Positions 46,264 through 57,156 of a DNA stretch of 64,000 bases are shown here, piece by piece. The first letter of the stretch is position 1, and each line of letters starts with the position of its first letter. Position numbers and translations under genes: made by a program. The DNA lies in assembly GCA_020744225.1 (NCBI GenBank), contig JAGMWG010000012.1:806001-870000 (forward strand). Direction: 5' to 3'. Source of the DNA: Paraphoma chrysanthemicola (Eukaryota > Ascomycota > Dothideomycetes > Pleosporales > Phaeosphaeriaceae). The notes under the pieces were generated by a model. The model made no database searches, was not told the DNA's origin, and saw nothing but the letters and a program-made list of their open reading frames with translations.

Positions 46264-46653
46264 ATGCGTGTGCGAAGTGTAAAAGTTCTTCCTCTCCTGA
46301 GCGTCTCTCCAAGTACTTATCTCCTCGCCTCGTCCCTCGCCCCCAGCCACGCCGCAAACCTCGCACCGCCCCCATTCGTATTTCTAGTATCTTTCATCGT
46401 ACTTCTCTTCCTCTTGCTCAGCGCTAATTTCAAGTCCGTCTTGTTCAGTGGAGGTGTTGTGTAAGTTCAACAGACAAATGGTGCGTTACTCGGCTAGGGC
46501 AAGTGCGAGGGAAAACGAGGTACATATCCCAACTCCACATCTCCGGCCCCGCAGTTGCGCCGCACTCCACAAGCGTACCCCAGACTTTTCAAGGCCCGAT
46601 GGAAACTCTCCTTCATTGGCATGATTGGCTATGACTTTATCGCGGGGATCTAA
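46264..46653 (+). CDS. Tentative small membrane protein, splice model uncertain
   Basis: ATG 46264 opens a frame with a hydrophobic helix (PFVFLVSFIVLLFLLLSA) that reaches a strong GTAAGT donor at 46461. Downstream, a frame with FKARWKLSFIGMIGYDFI ends at TAA 46651-46653. Joining 46460 to an acceptor at 46583 (CCCCAG) gives an 88-aa protein in frame. A 94- to 96-nt intron to 46554 or extra short introns are alternatives. Two hydrophobic segments suggest an organelle membrane microprotein. No family recognised. Confidence 0.35.
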
Positions 46654-47142
46654 TTTGCGATGGTCGTGCGCCAAGAGAGGTTGCGGAGAAAAGGCCGCTT
46701 GGACACTTTGTGGCTATTGGAGCGGATTATGGTCGTCGTGGTTGACGTCGCTGTAGGGTCGTCGCGACACGAATGCAGCTACTGCAGACTCAAGTCTAGA
46801 TTCACGAGTTTAGGGTGGATAGGAAAAGGTGTACTGGGTTTGGAGGACTATAGCTACTTGTGTGTCATGAATTACACGGATCGCAAAGGCTCTCGTCTAT
46901 GGAATCATGTCCTCAAGAAGATAGATAGTAGTGACGAACTGTGCCGCATGCTGAGAAACAAGACGCTTCTGTATGCACGCCTCGAACGCCCGCAAATGAC
47001 CAAGCCCATATGGCAAACATGCAAGAAAATAGTCCGCCGAAGTATCCACTCCCAAGCACTCCGCCACCCTCCCAAGAGAGCACAAGCCGGCATGCGTTTC
47101 CGCCCACATCGCTCAAAGTAACGCACGAAATATCCGCCACAC
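46654..47142. other. Intergenic region
   Basis: 489 bases up to the stop of the Rad5-like gene. A 153-codon plus-strand frame occurs but has no coding-like features. Confidence 0.4.
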
Positions 47143-50100
47143 TTAACGGAACAAACTCCTCAGCTCTTCCAAGCGCTGCTTAGTCTGCTCTTCCTTGCTC
47201 TTGCGCTGCCGCGTCAGCGTCAAGTCTGCCAATTTCTTCTTCTTTTGCTGCAGCTCAACCATTTTCTCCTCGAAGCTGTTCTCCATGACGAAGCGCTTGA
47301 TAACTACCTCCCTGTCCTGACCGAGTCGATGTACGCGATCGACAGCCTGTGCCTCGGCCGCCGGGTTGAATTGCGGCTCCATCATGAAGACCTTGTTAGC
47401 AGTGGTCAAATTGAGGCCAAGACCACCTGCTCCAATTGACACCAGCATGACGCGGATAGATGGATCTTCTCGGAAGATGCGCATGGACTTGTCACGTGCA
47501 TCGCGGGACATTCGACCATCTAATCGACAATAGTGGTGCTGGTGATTGTTAAGTGCGATCTCGATGAGGTCAAGATGCGTTGTCCAGCAGGAGAAAACGA
47601 TGCTGTAGAATATCAGTGAGGCTCAAGTTGAGGTCCAGGTGGGTTTCATGACTTACCTCTTGATGGGTCGCTCGTCGGGGTTCGCATCACTCCACATCCT
47701 ATGCTCCTCTAGGTCATGAAGCAAAGCTAGGGTCTTCGTGTGCGGACCATTGTAGCTTCCAACCTTCTTGGACAGCTTCGGGTCTTTGCGAATGCGCTCG
47801 CGCTCTTCTTGATACGTGCGGTAGTCGCTACGCCTCAGCTCAAAGGCTCTCGGCTTGTTGCGATCCTCACAAATGTGGCATTGAATATTGCCATCGGCCA
47901 GCAAAGAGGTCTTCCACTGCTGTTGGAGCTTCTTGAGATGTTTTGGGCAGACGATGTGGTAGCAAGAGGTCATGAAGCCGATGGTGTCGGAAATATCGCC
48001 CTCGTCATCTTCGTCGTCACTTTCTGCATCAAGCACGGATTGCTTCTTGGTGGAATTGTCGCCGCAGTAGGCACAGAAGGCGTTGTCAGTCTGGTCTAAG
48101 AGTTCGAGCATGTCGTAGGCTTGCTGACGAGTGAGTGCTGGCTTGTCAGCTTCCTCTTCACCGATTTCCATTGGATTGTCATAAGTCATGCCGTCGGTTG
48201 TCTTCAGAGCATCATCGCTGAGGAGGTCGCGACCGTGAGCGCAAATGAGTCGCATATTAAGGATCGCAGTCAGAATTCGGGCATAAGTGTTGCCACCCAT
48301 CTTCTCTCCAGAAGTGGCGATGTTGACTTTGCGCTGAGTGTCTTTCTCAAACCAATCATGAAGCTGACGCTCCTCTTTGGAGAAATGCAGCTTGACGGTC
48401 AAATCATTGCGCGTAGGGACCTCGTCTTTGATGATCTCCTTGGTTCGCCGCATTGTGACCGTGCTGACCAGAAGTTGTAGCTTTGGCACAACTTCAGGGT
48501 CCGCATTCTTGAAGGGAGAGACGACGTGAAGATTGAATCCGTAGGTAGTGTTAAAGGGTGCTAGCTGAATGAAATTGAACAACGCGCCAAGGTCTTCGAG
48601 GCGATTTTGAACTGGAGTACCTGTCACTGCCCAGCGACGCTGTCCGGGAAGCATGCATGTGGCTTTCGACTGCGCTGTAGGGTTTCGTATGGTGTGCGCC
48701 TCATCCAGCACGATTCGAAACCAGTTGATGTATGGAAATGGTCGCTTCCGATCGCCGAAATCCTTGGCGATGATATGATAGGTAGTAATGACGATGTCGT
48801 AATCAGCGAGGTCCCTGAACTTCATGCCAAAACGCTCACTGCCATGGTATCGGGTCCAGCGTAGCATGCTTCGGCCGGGTGGAAAATGCTCCTTGATTTG
48901 ATCCTTCCAGTTCGTCATCGTACTCAATGGGCAGATGAGCAATGTGGCTCTGCTGTTGATAAGAGGCTGTATCATGTTGGATTGAGAGGGTACTGGAGGC
49001 GGCTGCTTCTCTGCGAATGCTCGCGCCGCTGCAATCGAATCATTGTCAGCGACTAGAGATAGGACGCTGAGGGTTTTCCCCAAGCCCATCTCATCAGCCA
49101 GAATACCCCCACGACACGGTTTCGGCTTGACAACGGCCTCTTCGCCTGTAATGACGTGAATATACGATTTGCGCCCGTTGTCCTTGTAGTGAGGTTTCCA
49201 CAATGAGTCTTTGCGATTGTCGTGCTCAGCTGCTGTGTGATCTTGCTCCTTGTCCCACATGAAGTACAATGCCTGCTTTTGATGCGGATATAGCTCGGTT
49301 TTTATATGTGTTGAGGGTTCTCGTGTAGGGACGTCTTCAGAGCTCTGAACGACGGTATCGAAGACGTCGGCAACATCATTACGAATCTCGTCCACGCTTC
49401 GCAAGACATAGTTACTTCCTGGCGCTCCTGGTGTCGGCGCCTGCTGCGTGAATTGATCCGGCTGAAACATGGGATGAACAGCCTGGTGTCTCGTGAGGGA
49501 GTCACCGTCTTGTGGATTGTAGTAGTCGTACCGCTGGAGCTCAAATTGAGGCCGGATAAGCAAAATGTTCTTCCCCTTCAGGGACTTTCCAATCTCATGA
49601 GCGTTCTTTCGTGGACAATAGAGCTGGAGCGTCATGCTGATGAGACCCGAGAAGGGCGTACCCGGATAGCCCTCGCCAGCTTGCTTTCGGCGAGGGTCAG
49701 TCCACCCCATCCATGCTAGACCGCTGGTTTTTGCAGCATCAATGAGGGGGCAAAGTCCATTTGCCGACTTCATGTCAACTCTGCCAAACTCCTTGCCGGT
49801 GGGATCGGTGACCATGATGTTGAGATTGCTGCGACTTCCGCCACCCCGACGGAAACAAACTTTTATACGGCCTTGCTGACCGCTGTTACCAAGGTACTTC
49901 TTGGGATCTGGGAATGGGACGGTATGTGCCTGAATATATGTCTGCTTGACTTTGCCGATGCAGATTGTCTCATTGCTGTTGTCACCTACGACCTGGAATT
50001 CTTCATCGTCACCTGGATATATGTTAGCGCGAAGTCAGTAGCTGCAAGGGTGGCACACATACTCATCGTTAGGTCAATCGCAGGACCAACTTGAGTAGGA

Positions 50101-50756
50101 GCTTGTCCTAACGTCCCCTGAAGATCCAGAGCGCTGCTTCCACCGAAATTGGAGCTGTTGGTCGTCTTCTTGTTGCGGTCTTCTTCAGTCTTGACCCTTT
50201 TCGCGGGCGATGCTGTGCGGTCTTGAACGTTGTGTAAGCGCTCTACAAGTGAGACTTGGCCAGCAAGATTTGGGTCAGTACGTCCGCGATCAGCGTCGGT
50301 TCCGGCAGATGCAGGGCGCTTCGAGTTTGTTGAGGTTTTGGGGTTGAGAAGTGCGCGTGGATCGAAGTGCGGAAACTGTGGAACTGGTGTGCCATTATTG
50401 TTGTCGGCGCGTGGAGTCGCGTCACCTGACCGATGTGTGGTTAGCTCCGTGTCAGTGAAAGCAGCCTCGGGCATAGTGTGATCAATTGCGTCACTGATGT
50501 ATTGATAGTCGATGTGGGCAGCTGGTGTTGCATGGTCGGCTGAGGAAGCATTGGGCGATGCCTCAGCGCTTGGAGTGTCTGCCATCTTGACCTCTGCGGT
50601 GGGTGGAAACTCCATGGTCTGGACAGACCGCGCTTGCTCTGAGTAGTCTCGGTCTTGAGGCGGGAGTTGTAGAGAGGAAGAGAATGGATAAGAAGAATGG
50701 GGAGAAATACCTCTTTTACGCGCCCCCTTCGGATCAAGTAATAGCGCTGGATTCAT
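47143..50756 (-). CDS. SNF2-family helicase with HIRAN and RING domains (Rad5/HLTF-like)
   Basis: Three exons: 50756-50063, 50012-47657 and 47602-47143. Introns are 50 and 54 nt; 1,169 aa. The first 230 aa are Pro/Ser/Asp-rich and probably disordered. A HIRAN-like domain lies at about 232-390 (ICIGKVKQTYIQ, GKNILLIRPQFELQRYDYY). The helicase core has Walker A DEMGLGKT near 538 and DEAH near 668. A RING with CAYC, CYHIVC and CHIC lies at about 878-947 between the helicase lobes, and lobe 2 carries VDRVHRLGQDREV. This is the Rad5/HLTF plan: replication fork remodelling and Lys63 polyubiquitination of PCNA in post-replication repair. Other RING-SNF2 members exist, so orthology to Rad5 itself is likely but not certain. 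Confidence 0.92.
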
Positions 50757-50761
50757 AGTGA

Positions 50762-51450
50762 TTAAAGCAAATAGAAATGTGCCAGGTGAGAGACCACCAG
50801 CACGCTTCGATTTGGCGTTGTAGTGACGCTGCTCCTGATATCCTCAAGCAACACGTCAACGAAGAGCGGCACAGCTTCTTCGATATCGGGCGCCAAGAGG
50901 TCGTCCTGATCGCCACCACAGGATGAGCTGAAGCGAACCGCGTGTATCAAACTCTCTAAGCACAGAGAATTCAGTTACGCGGAGTCTCTATCCTCAGATT
51001 CAGAGCGCAAGCTTCACTCGAGGCCGCGATAGCTTGTTCGCCAGCCTCAGCGAGTCTCAGGTGGCCGAGTGAGTGAAGGCAGACGTCGAATTTCGCGACG
51101 CAGCGGACCGTCAGCGCCGAAGAACAACATGTGCGCTTTGTATTGATGGATGAGATGGATGTCAGCGCAATGCGCGTCGGTAGTGGTGGTGTTGCTGCCT
51201 TTCATGATCAGTGTGAGAAGACATGGATTCAGCCACGAAGTGTGGCTAGTGGGGTCACGCGCTCCTTCCATTTCAACGGCAAATGCTAAGAGTGTCCGAG
51301 CGACACCTAGATTCGCGCGAAGGGAGCCCAAAGTATCAGATGACCACTTCGTACACCCCCACTTCAATTTAGTAGCCACGAACACATCTTTCTCGTCAAC
51401 ATCGTGTACATTCTTATGAAAGGGATGTGGTATTACACAGTGCTAGATCA
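50762..51450 (-). CDS. Unresolved coding-like stretch upstream of the Rad5-like gene
   Basis: Three minus-strand frames look protein-coding in turn. The first (about 51450-51050) holds KLKWGCTKWSSDTLGSLRAN. The second (about 51140-50970) holds CLHSLGHLRLAEAGEQAIAA. The third (about 50950-50762) holds SSSCGGDQDDLLAPDIEEAV and ends at TAA only 5 bases before the helicase ATG. A 62-nt intron from GTGAAG near 51022 to CTTAG near 50960 joins the last two in frame. I could not find a clean splice between the first two, nor a start codon. It may be a small gene, a pseudogene or an upstream part of the helicase transcript. Confidence 0.35.
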
Positions 51451-51600
51451 CGGTGCACCGAATATGCAACCCAACCGAAACTGATGCAGTTCGCTAAAAA
51501 CGCCGCATATGCATGAACACCCACCGAAACCATATTTATACATGTCTGCGCCAGCCTTCTCAAGCTTGCGCCTCCGTGTACACTGTTCAATAACCACCAA

Positions 51601-53936
51601 TCAACACCACGTGAAAACAGGGTTTCGTCCCTTAACCATCTCTAACCTCTCGACGATGACCTTTTTTCTGTTGCCCTCCATATCCTCGTTGGCTGCATAG
51701 CCGAGATCTCCCTCGTCATCAAAGCCATAGTCATCGGTTTCTCTCCTGTGTGTCAATGAAAACCTGCGCTGCTTTCGGGGTTCTGGTGCGCCCTTCCTTG
51801 GCGCATCATAGCTCATCCGTGATCGGTGAGCTGGTCTGCCGTTGGCGCTGTCCGCCATGATCTGTGAGCTCCAGTAGACCCCGTTTACGGTAGCTGGAGA
51901 TGTTGGTCCGCCATTCTCGGTGCGGCGTACATCGAGGGACGATGAGTCTCGCGACAAGTTGAACCTGTTCTCATGGGCGGCGTCAAGTGGAGGCGAATTG
52001 AGCAAAAGATCATTCTGTGGCTTTTGCGGCGGTGTCGCGACAGCTGTTATGTCCATCTCTTCATGCTCCTCGTTCAACCGCTGAGTCCGAGCGTGCTGCT
52101 GCTTCCGCCGCATCTCTGCAGATGGTGCACGCAGAGGAACTGCGATGGGTATCTCGACGATGTCGTCCCAGACACACACGCGTGCTCTTCGGGTCAACTC
52201 CAACGGACCGTGATCTGACGTCTTCAGTGTTTCTACCACATTCCATGCCTGTCCCTTCATGACCGCAATCTGCTTCGCGTACATGCGCTCCTTGAAGTCT
52301 GCATCCTGACTGAAGCATTTCCTGAGCGCTGATTGTGTCTCGGTCCACCATTGTTTCGACGTGAGGAGGGGGAGGAAGTGCCGACGGGTGGCTTCGGAGA
52401 AAGGCTGCCCGATGAGCGAGACGGGGAGGAAAAGCCAGCCAAATGGGTAGCTGCGCCACTGTAGCGTGTTAGCTGTGCTCTCTACCCTGATGTGAAGGTT
52501 CTTACGGCATCAGGGTGTTTCCACGGCCATGATAAGCTGTTGTCGATGGCTCCGATGGTAACTGTAGGCGAATTGGCGTTGGGATTGGGTGTAGCAGACC
52601 GGCTCGTTGCTGTCATGGGTTCTCGCCGCCCGTATGGGTCGTGTTCCTCCATCGACTGTCGAGTATAGCTGCTGGGCTGGGCATCGTCGGCTGCGTCAGC
52701 GTTCATCTTGGGTGGTTCGGCGACAATGGTGGCCTCCTGTGTCTTCTGGTCAATTCTGATCATCCAGTTGTCGAGGCCCCTGTCCGTGTTCCGCATGATA
52801 TAGTCCAGAATGACTAGTCTTTCCAACTGCTCTCGGAACGACTGCTGCAGTGCGTCTGTCCAGAAGCCTCTCCGCTGCCGTTGCTGGTCGGTAGAGGTCG
52901 AGTAATCTTCTTCGTCCTCGTTGTCCGACTGTGGCCCGCTCGGTCTACAGTCCTCGGCCCACCGCCGCTTCTTCTTTCGCGGCGCACCATCTGCCCTAAG
53001 ACCCCCGTTGTGCTGGTCGGGCCACGGATGCTCTTTGAGGAAGATGTTGGCGTCCTTGAAGCCCTTGAGGAAGACCTGAAAGCTGCCGAGCTTCTCAGGG
53101 AACGGCTTCTTCTTTCTGTAGTATGCCCGCCGGTCCCAGAAGTCGTAGTGGAACGACTTGGAGGAGAGACCAACGACGTCGGTGTAGGGCACGAGGTTCG
53201 TACGCAGCTGCGTGTCGAGGACGTATGCGGCGGCTTCGGAAACGTAGCTGAGATTGGGAATCAGGCAGGCGCGACCGAAGAAGAAAGGAAAGAGGTTTCG
53301 GTGAATCCACTTGGTCCACTTGGGGTTGCGTGACGCGTAGGGCTCCTCGTCCTTGGGCTTGAAGACACCCACCACCTTGCCCTGGGTGTTGCGTGCGAAG
53401 TAGCTGCCCGAGCTACCCTGTGTGATCAGCTTGGGGTGCACATCCATTTCAATGGCCGTCCTGACGCTCTCCACCGTGTCGTCGAACTGCAGCTTCGTCA
53501 TGCGGTCCGAGGCACCCTCAAAGTCAAACGTCAGCGTCTCTGCCGTGGCTGGTCGCACCCCGTCCGGCGCCTGGAAAACAGAGTGATGTATCTCCAGCGG
53601 CTCGTCATCGGGCGCATCGTTTTGCTTCTTGATCTTGAACTTCTGTGCAATCTCGTCGGCCCACCGCTCGAACCTCGCATTGATTGCCTTGATGTCGACC
53701 CCCGAGTTGCTCCGCGGCCGCCGTCCTGACGAGTTTCTTCTTGTATTTGGAGAATTCGGGCCAGATGCACCTGGCATTCGCATATGCGAGCTCCGCTGGG
53801 GCTGTATGGGTGCATACTGTGCGTTGGACAGGGAGTTTTGGTGCAGGTCGTCTTCCGAGTCGCTGAACTCGTCCTCTTCCTCGGCCTGGGCTATCCTGGC
53901 ATATCCCGACGTGGGCGGTCTTTTCGCTTTCGGCAT
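51601..53936 (-). CDS. LSB6: Type II phosphatidylinositol 4-kinase (Lsb6-like)
   Basis: Two exons, 53936-52506 and 52458-51601, with a 47-nt intron (GCTAAC branch); 762 aa. The ATG was chosen at MPKAKRPPTSGYARI, the first start next to recognisable sequence. Kinase motifs are the ATP-binding loop QGSSGSYF (173-180) with VFKPKDEEPY, the catalytic NTDRGLDNW (383-391) and the metal-binding IGAIDNSLSWPWKHPDA. Downstream WRSYPFGWLFLP and a conserved helix end the fold. The remaining 200 aa are a polar, Ser/Arg-rich tail. The enzyme makes PI4P on vacuole and plasma membranes. An acidic insert near 340-355 (DNEDEED) sits between kinase motifs. It lies head-to-tail behind the Ask1 gene, 243 bp apart. 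Confidence 0.93.
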
Positions 53937-54179
53937 CGTGTGGTGAACGAGCGAGGGCTGGGGAAGGTGCCGTGCCCCGAATAGGGACCTGTCATTATCA
54001 GGAATGACGATGCAGCTGTCGCATGGCTCCACCAACCACATCCGGTCTAGTGGCCGGTGTGCCTGAGCGCGGCGATCAGTTAAACAGGGGTCAGCTCTCG
54101 CATGTGAGCAGCGCGACCAAGAACAAAGTTGCATGCTGGGTATCTAGTCTATCATATCGCACCAACAAATTGCCTCCTC

Positions 54180-55501
54180 TCAGAAACTGTCGTCCAGATC
54201 TACCTGCCTCCGAACAACACTCGGGCTGTCCTCGTCCATGCCTCCCGTGCTGTCGGTGATGTCTCCGCCGGCTGTCATGAGCAAATCATCGACAATGCGT
54301 CTGCTGGCCTCTCGAGCTACATCGAATGTTAGACTTTCACTTGTAAGATGCGACCTCGCGGCAACTCACCAGGTGTCTGCAGCAGCTTGCTTTGCGGAAT
54401 ATGGAACTGTATCGTTTTGGGCGGGCTGTAGCCCAGGTCAATCTCCTCGTCCTCATCACTGTCATCAAAGACTGTGCCCGTTCTATTGATACTCATGGGA
54501 GCTCTGCCCTTGGCAGGGGTCTGCACGCTCACGCCGGGTGTGCGGGGTGCTTTGACTGGGGAGAAGATGTCTGCGCGTAGCTGCGGTGCCGGTGATGACG
54601 GTGGTGACGAATCGTCTGCCCACCTCGGAAGTTTCGCAGCATCTCCACGCGATGCCGGACCGCCCTTCTGTCCCGTCCTCGGTGTGAACGCGCCTGTGGG
54701 CTTGTATTTCCTCGGGCTGATGAGTGGGGTGGCCTGCACTCGATACGTTTTGTCTAGGACGCGGTGCAGCAGCGGGTCGTGGTTCACATAAGGCTTCTTG
54801 CTCGTTGTGGGCTGCACAAAAGGCGAGGAATCGAAGTTGCCGGTCATGTCGGGCAGTGCTTGCGACTTGCCCGGCGTGACTGGTTCGAGCTTTGGCGTCT
54901 TGGAGCCTTCAATCTCTTGTCTGAGCGCCTCATAAGGACTCGACAGCCCAGCAAACTGCAGCTCGTCTGCTCCGTTTCCACCCCTCCCTCTTGTCTTGTT
55001 CGTCGATGGTGGCGCTCTTGGGGTGCTGTGCCCGAGTGAGGGCGAGTCGAATGTGATGGTGCTCTCTGCATCCTCCTGGGCTGAAGAAGGCCTGGGCGGG
55101 GTTGCCGTCTCTCCCGTCACCGTCTCATCCTCAACAGTCTCGTCTTCGTATAGCTGCGACTGCTGCGTGTCTTCCTGCGCAAGCGACTCATCCAGCTCTG
55201 GCGCCTCGTAGCCGGAAAGGGACACATTGGCACTGGCCTCGAAGAACTGCTTCCAAAACTTGGAGCCCTCCCAGACCGCCTCTGAGTGCTTGCCATACTG
55301 CTCGACTATTGGCAGTATGCCCGTGGTGACAATCCGGTGCGCACGGCTGAAGTTGTGGTCAATTTCTGGTCGCGTCAGTCGCGTGGAGGGGCACTCGAGA
55401 GTTTGTTTACCTTGCAGAGTCAGAGTGATGGACTGCTCCAGCTTCTCCAATTCCTCCGTGAGCGACAGATTGCGCTGGGGCGCTACGCTTTGGCGAGACA
55501 T
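54180..55501 (-). CDS. ASK1: DASH complex subunit Ask1
   Basis: Three exons: 55501-55411, 55365-54370 and 54316-54180. Introns are 45 and 53 nt; 407 aa. The N-terminal 85 aa are the diagnostic Ask1 region: LTEELEKLEQSITLTLQE, the short block IDHNFSRAHRIVT, then VWEGSKFWKQFFEASANVSL. The middle is disordered, rich in Ser/Thr-Pro sites (TPGKS, SPRKYKP, TPRTG, SPVKAPRTP), fitting known Cdk1 regulation of Ask1. A short conserved C-terminus (REASRRIVDDLLMTAG ... VDLDDSF) is recovered only by splicing the last intron. DASH/Dam1 rings couple kinetochores to spindle microtubules. Confidence 0.95.
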
Positions 55502-56056
55502 GGTATCGTCTACCCAGATCTGGAGTCAAATGTTGATGTTTCTTCTCGCGACGCGCACATGGGATGAACGCTGCACTGCGGCGCTAGGCTGAAAGCACTC
55601 TTTAGCGCAAAGACCCCCGAATGTTCCCCGCTGCTGCATGCCCGACCACCACCTCCACGCATCATGAGTCTTGCTGCGATCGCTACCAAGCACGCACGAC
55701 TCGCCATGGTCATGTTGACGGCTGATAGGACGCGGAACCGCACCGCGTCCACGCCCTCTTAACGGCTTCTCTACATCAGGCAATGCCTTTCCTGTGGACG
55801 TCATTCCCGGACTGCTTAAACCCGATGAAGCCTCGTGCTACACCACCGTCATGTAGCTTTGAGAGGGGTCGCTGCGTACTCCGCATATCCGACGCCAACA
55901 TGGAGCCAGTAGCGGGCCGCAGCTCGCAAATCTGGGGTAAGATGCTAGACGTACATATACGTGCGGAATCGCTCCATATCCCCTTTGTTTCTGTGGTCAC
56001 TATACTTCCACTACACAACTTTCTTGCCTGTATCCATCTACCTTCACGCATACAAC
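55502..56056. promoter_or_regulatory. Divergent promoter region of ASK1 and the SDR gene
   Basis: 555 bases between two divergent start codons. The side next to the SDR is CT-rich with ACTTCCACTACACAAC, a typical leader. No ORF supported. Confidence 0.5.
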
Positions 56057-57120
56057 ATGTCCCTACGTCTACCGGCGCGAACATTATGGCAAGCTTCGCC
56101 AAAAGCTGCAATGTTGCCACGCGCCACGACACTGACGCCGAGATGGTCGCGTAATTATGCCACCGAGCAACAGAGCAGGACAGCTATTGTAACAGGATCA
56201 TCGCGCGGAATGTGAGATCTGATTATGCTTCCTAGAGGATCTGAACATCAACTAAACTTCCTAAGCGGCAAAGCCATTGCTCTCCGACTAGCCAAAGACG
56301 GATACAACGTCTGCATCAATGACATTGCTGCAAATAAATCTGGTTGTGACGAAGTCGTCAAGGAGATCCAAGGACTGGGTCGCAAAGCCTTCGCCTTCAC
56401 AGCAGATGTCTCCAAACAACAAGAAGTCAAGGAGTTGGTTCAGGCTTCAGTATCTGAACTCGGTCCATTGAACACAATGGTCGCGAACGCCGGAATCGCC
56501 CAAGTCAAAGCCCTTCTCGATCTCACAGAGCAAGATTGGCAGCGCATGTTTGACGTCAACGGTACATTGTCATCCTTTGCAAACTCACCACGCCAGCTGA
56601 CAACGCTCCAGTAACCGGTGTTTTCAACTGTTACTCCGCCGCAGCACGCCAAATGATCTCCCAAGGCTCCGGCGGCAAACTCCTCGGCGCCGCATCCATC
56701 GTCGCATTCAAGCCCTTCGCACTACTCTCGCACTACAGCGCATCCAAGTGGGCCGTCCGCGGCATGACGCAAGCGTTCGCAATGGAAATGGCCGAGCACA
56801 AAATCACCGTCAACGCGTACGCGCCCGGTATCGTAGGCACGGCCATGTGGGACCTGATTGATGAAAAGCTCGGCGAAAAGACGGGCGCGAAGAAGGGCGA
56901 TACGATCAAGAAATACACTAGTGAATTGATTGCGTTGGGGAGGACAAGTGTGCCTGAGGATGTTGCTTCGACGGTGAGTTTCTTGTCGAGCAAGGATAGT
57001 GATTATATGAGTAAGTTTCTTCATTGAGTTTTTTGCTGAATGCCGACATATGCTAATTCTGTGCCGCCAAATATAGCCGGACAGACGATTGTTATTGATG
57101 GTGGGATTATCTTTACATAG
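56057..57120 (+). CDS. Short-chain dehydrogenase/reductase, acetoin/diacetyl reductase-like, probably mitochondrial
   Basis: Four exons: 56057-56211, 56266-56561, 56612-57010 and 57077-57120. Introns are 54, 50 and 66 nt; 297 aa. Classical SDR motifs are the cofactor loop GSSRGIGKA, the NAG (VANAGIAQV), the catalytic pair YSASK, and VNAYAPGIVGTAMW after it. The end, DYMTGQTIVIDGGI, matches the acetoin/diacetyl reductase branch. The first 35 aa are Arg-rich, without acids, and end RNYAT, which reads as a mitochondrial presequence. It likely reduces a small diketone or hydroxyketone with NAD(P)H; the exact substrate is not fixed by sequence. Shares a 555-bp divergent promoter with ASK1. Confidence 0.9.
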
Positions 57121-57156
57121 GCAAACAATCAATTCAACGCCGACTTCGATGCCTTC

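Noticed and set aside
46660..47121. 153-codon plus-strand ORF beside the Rad5-like stop
   Set aside because: No recognisable motif and several overlapping minus frames; no splice or start context.
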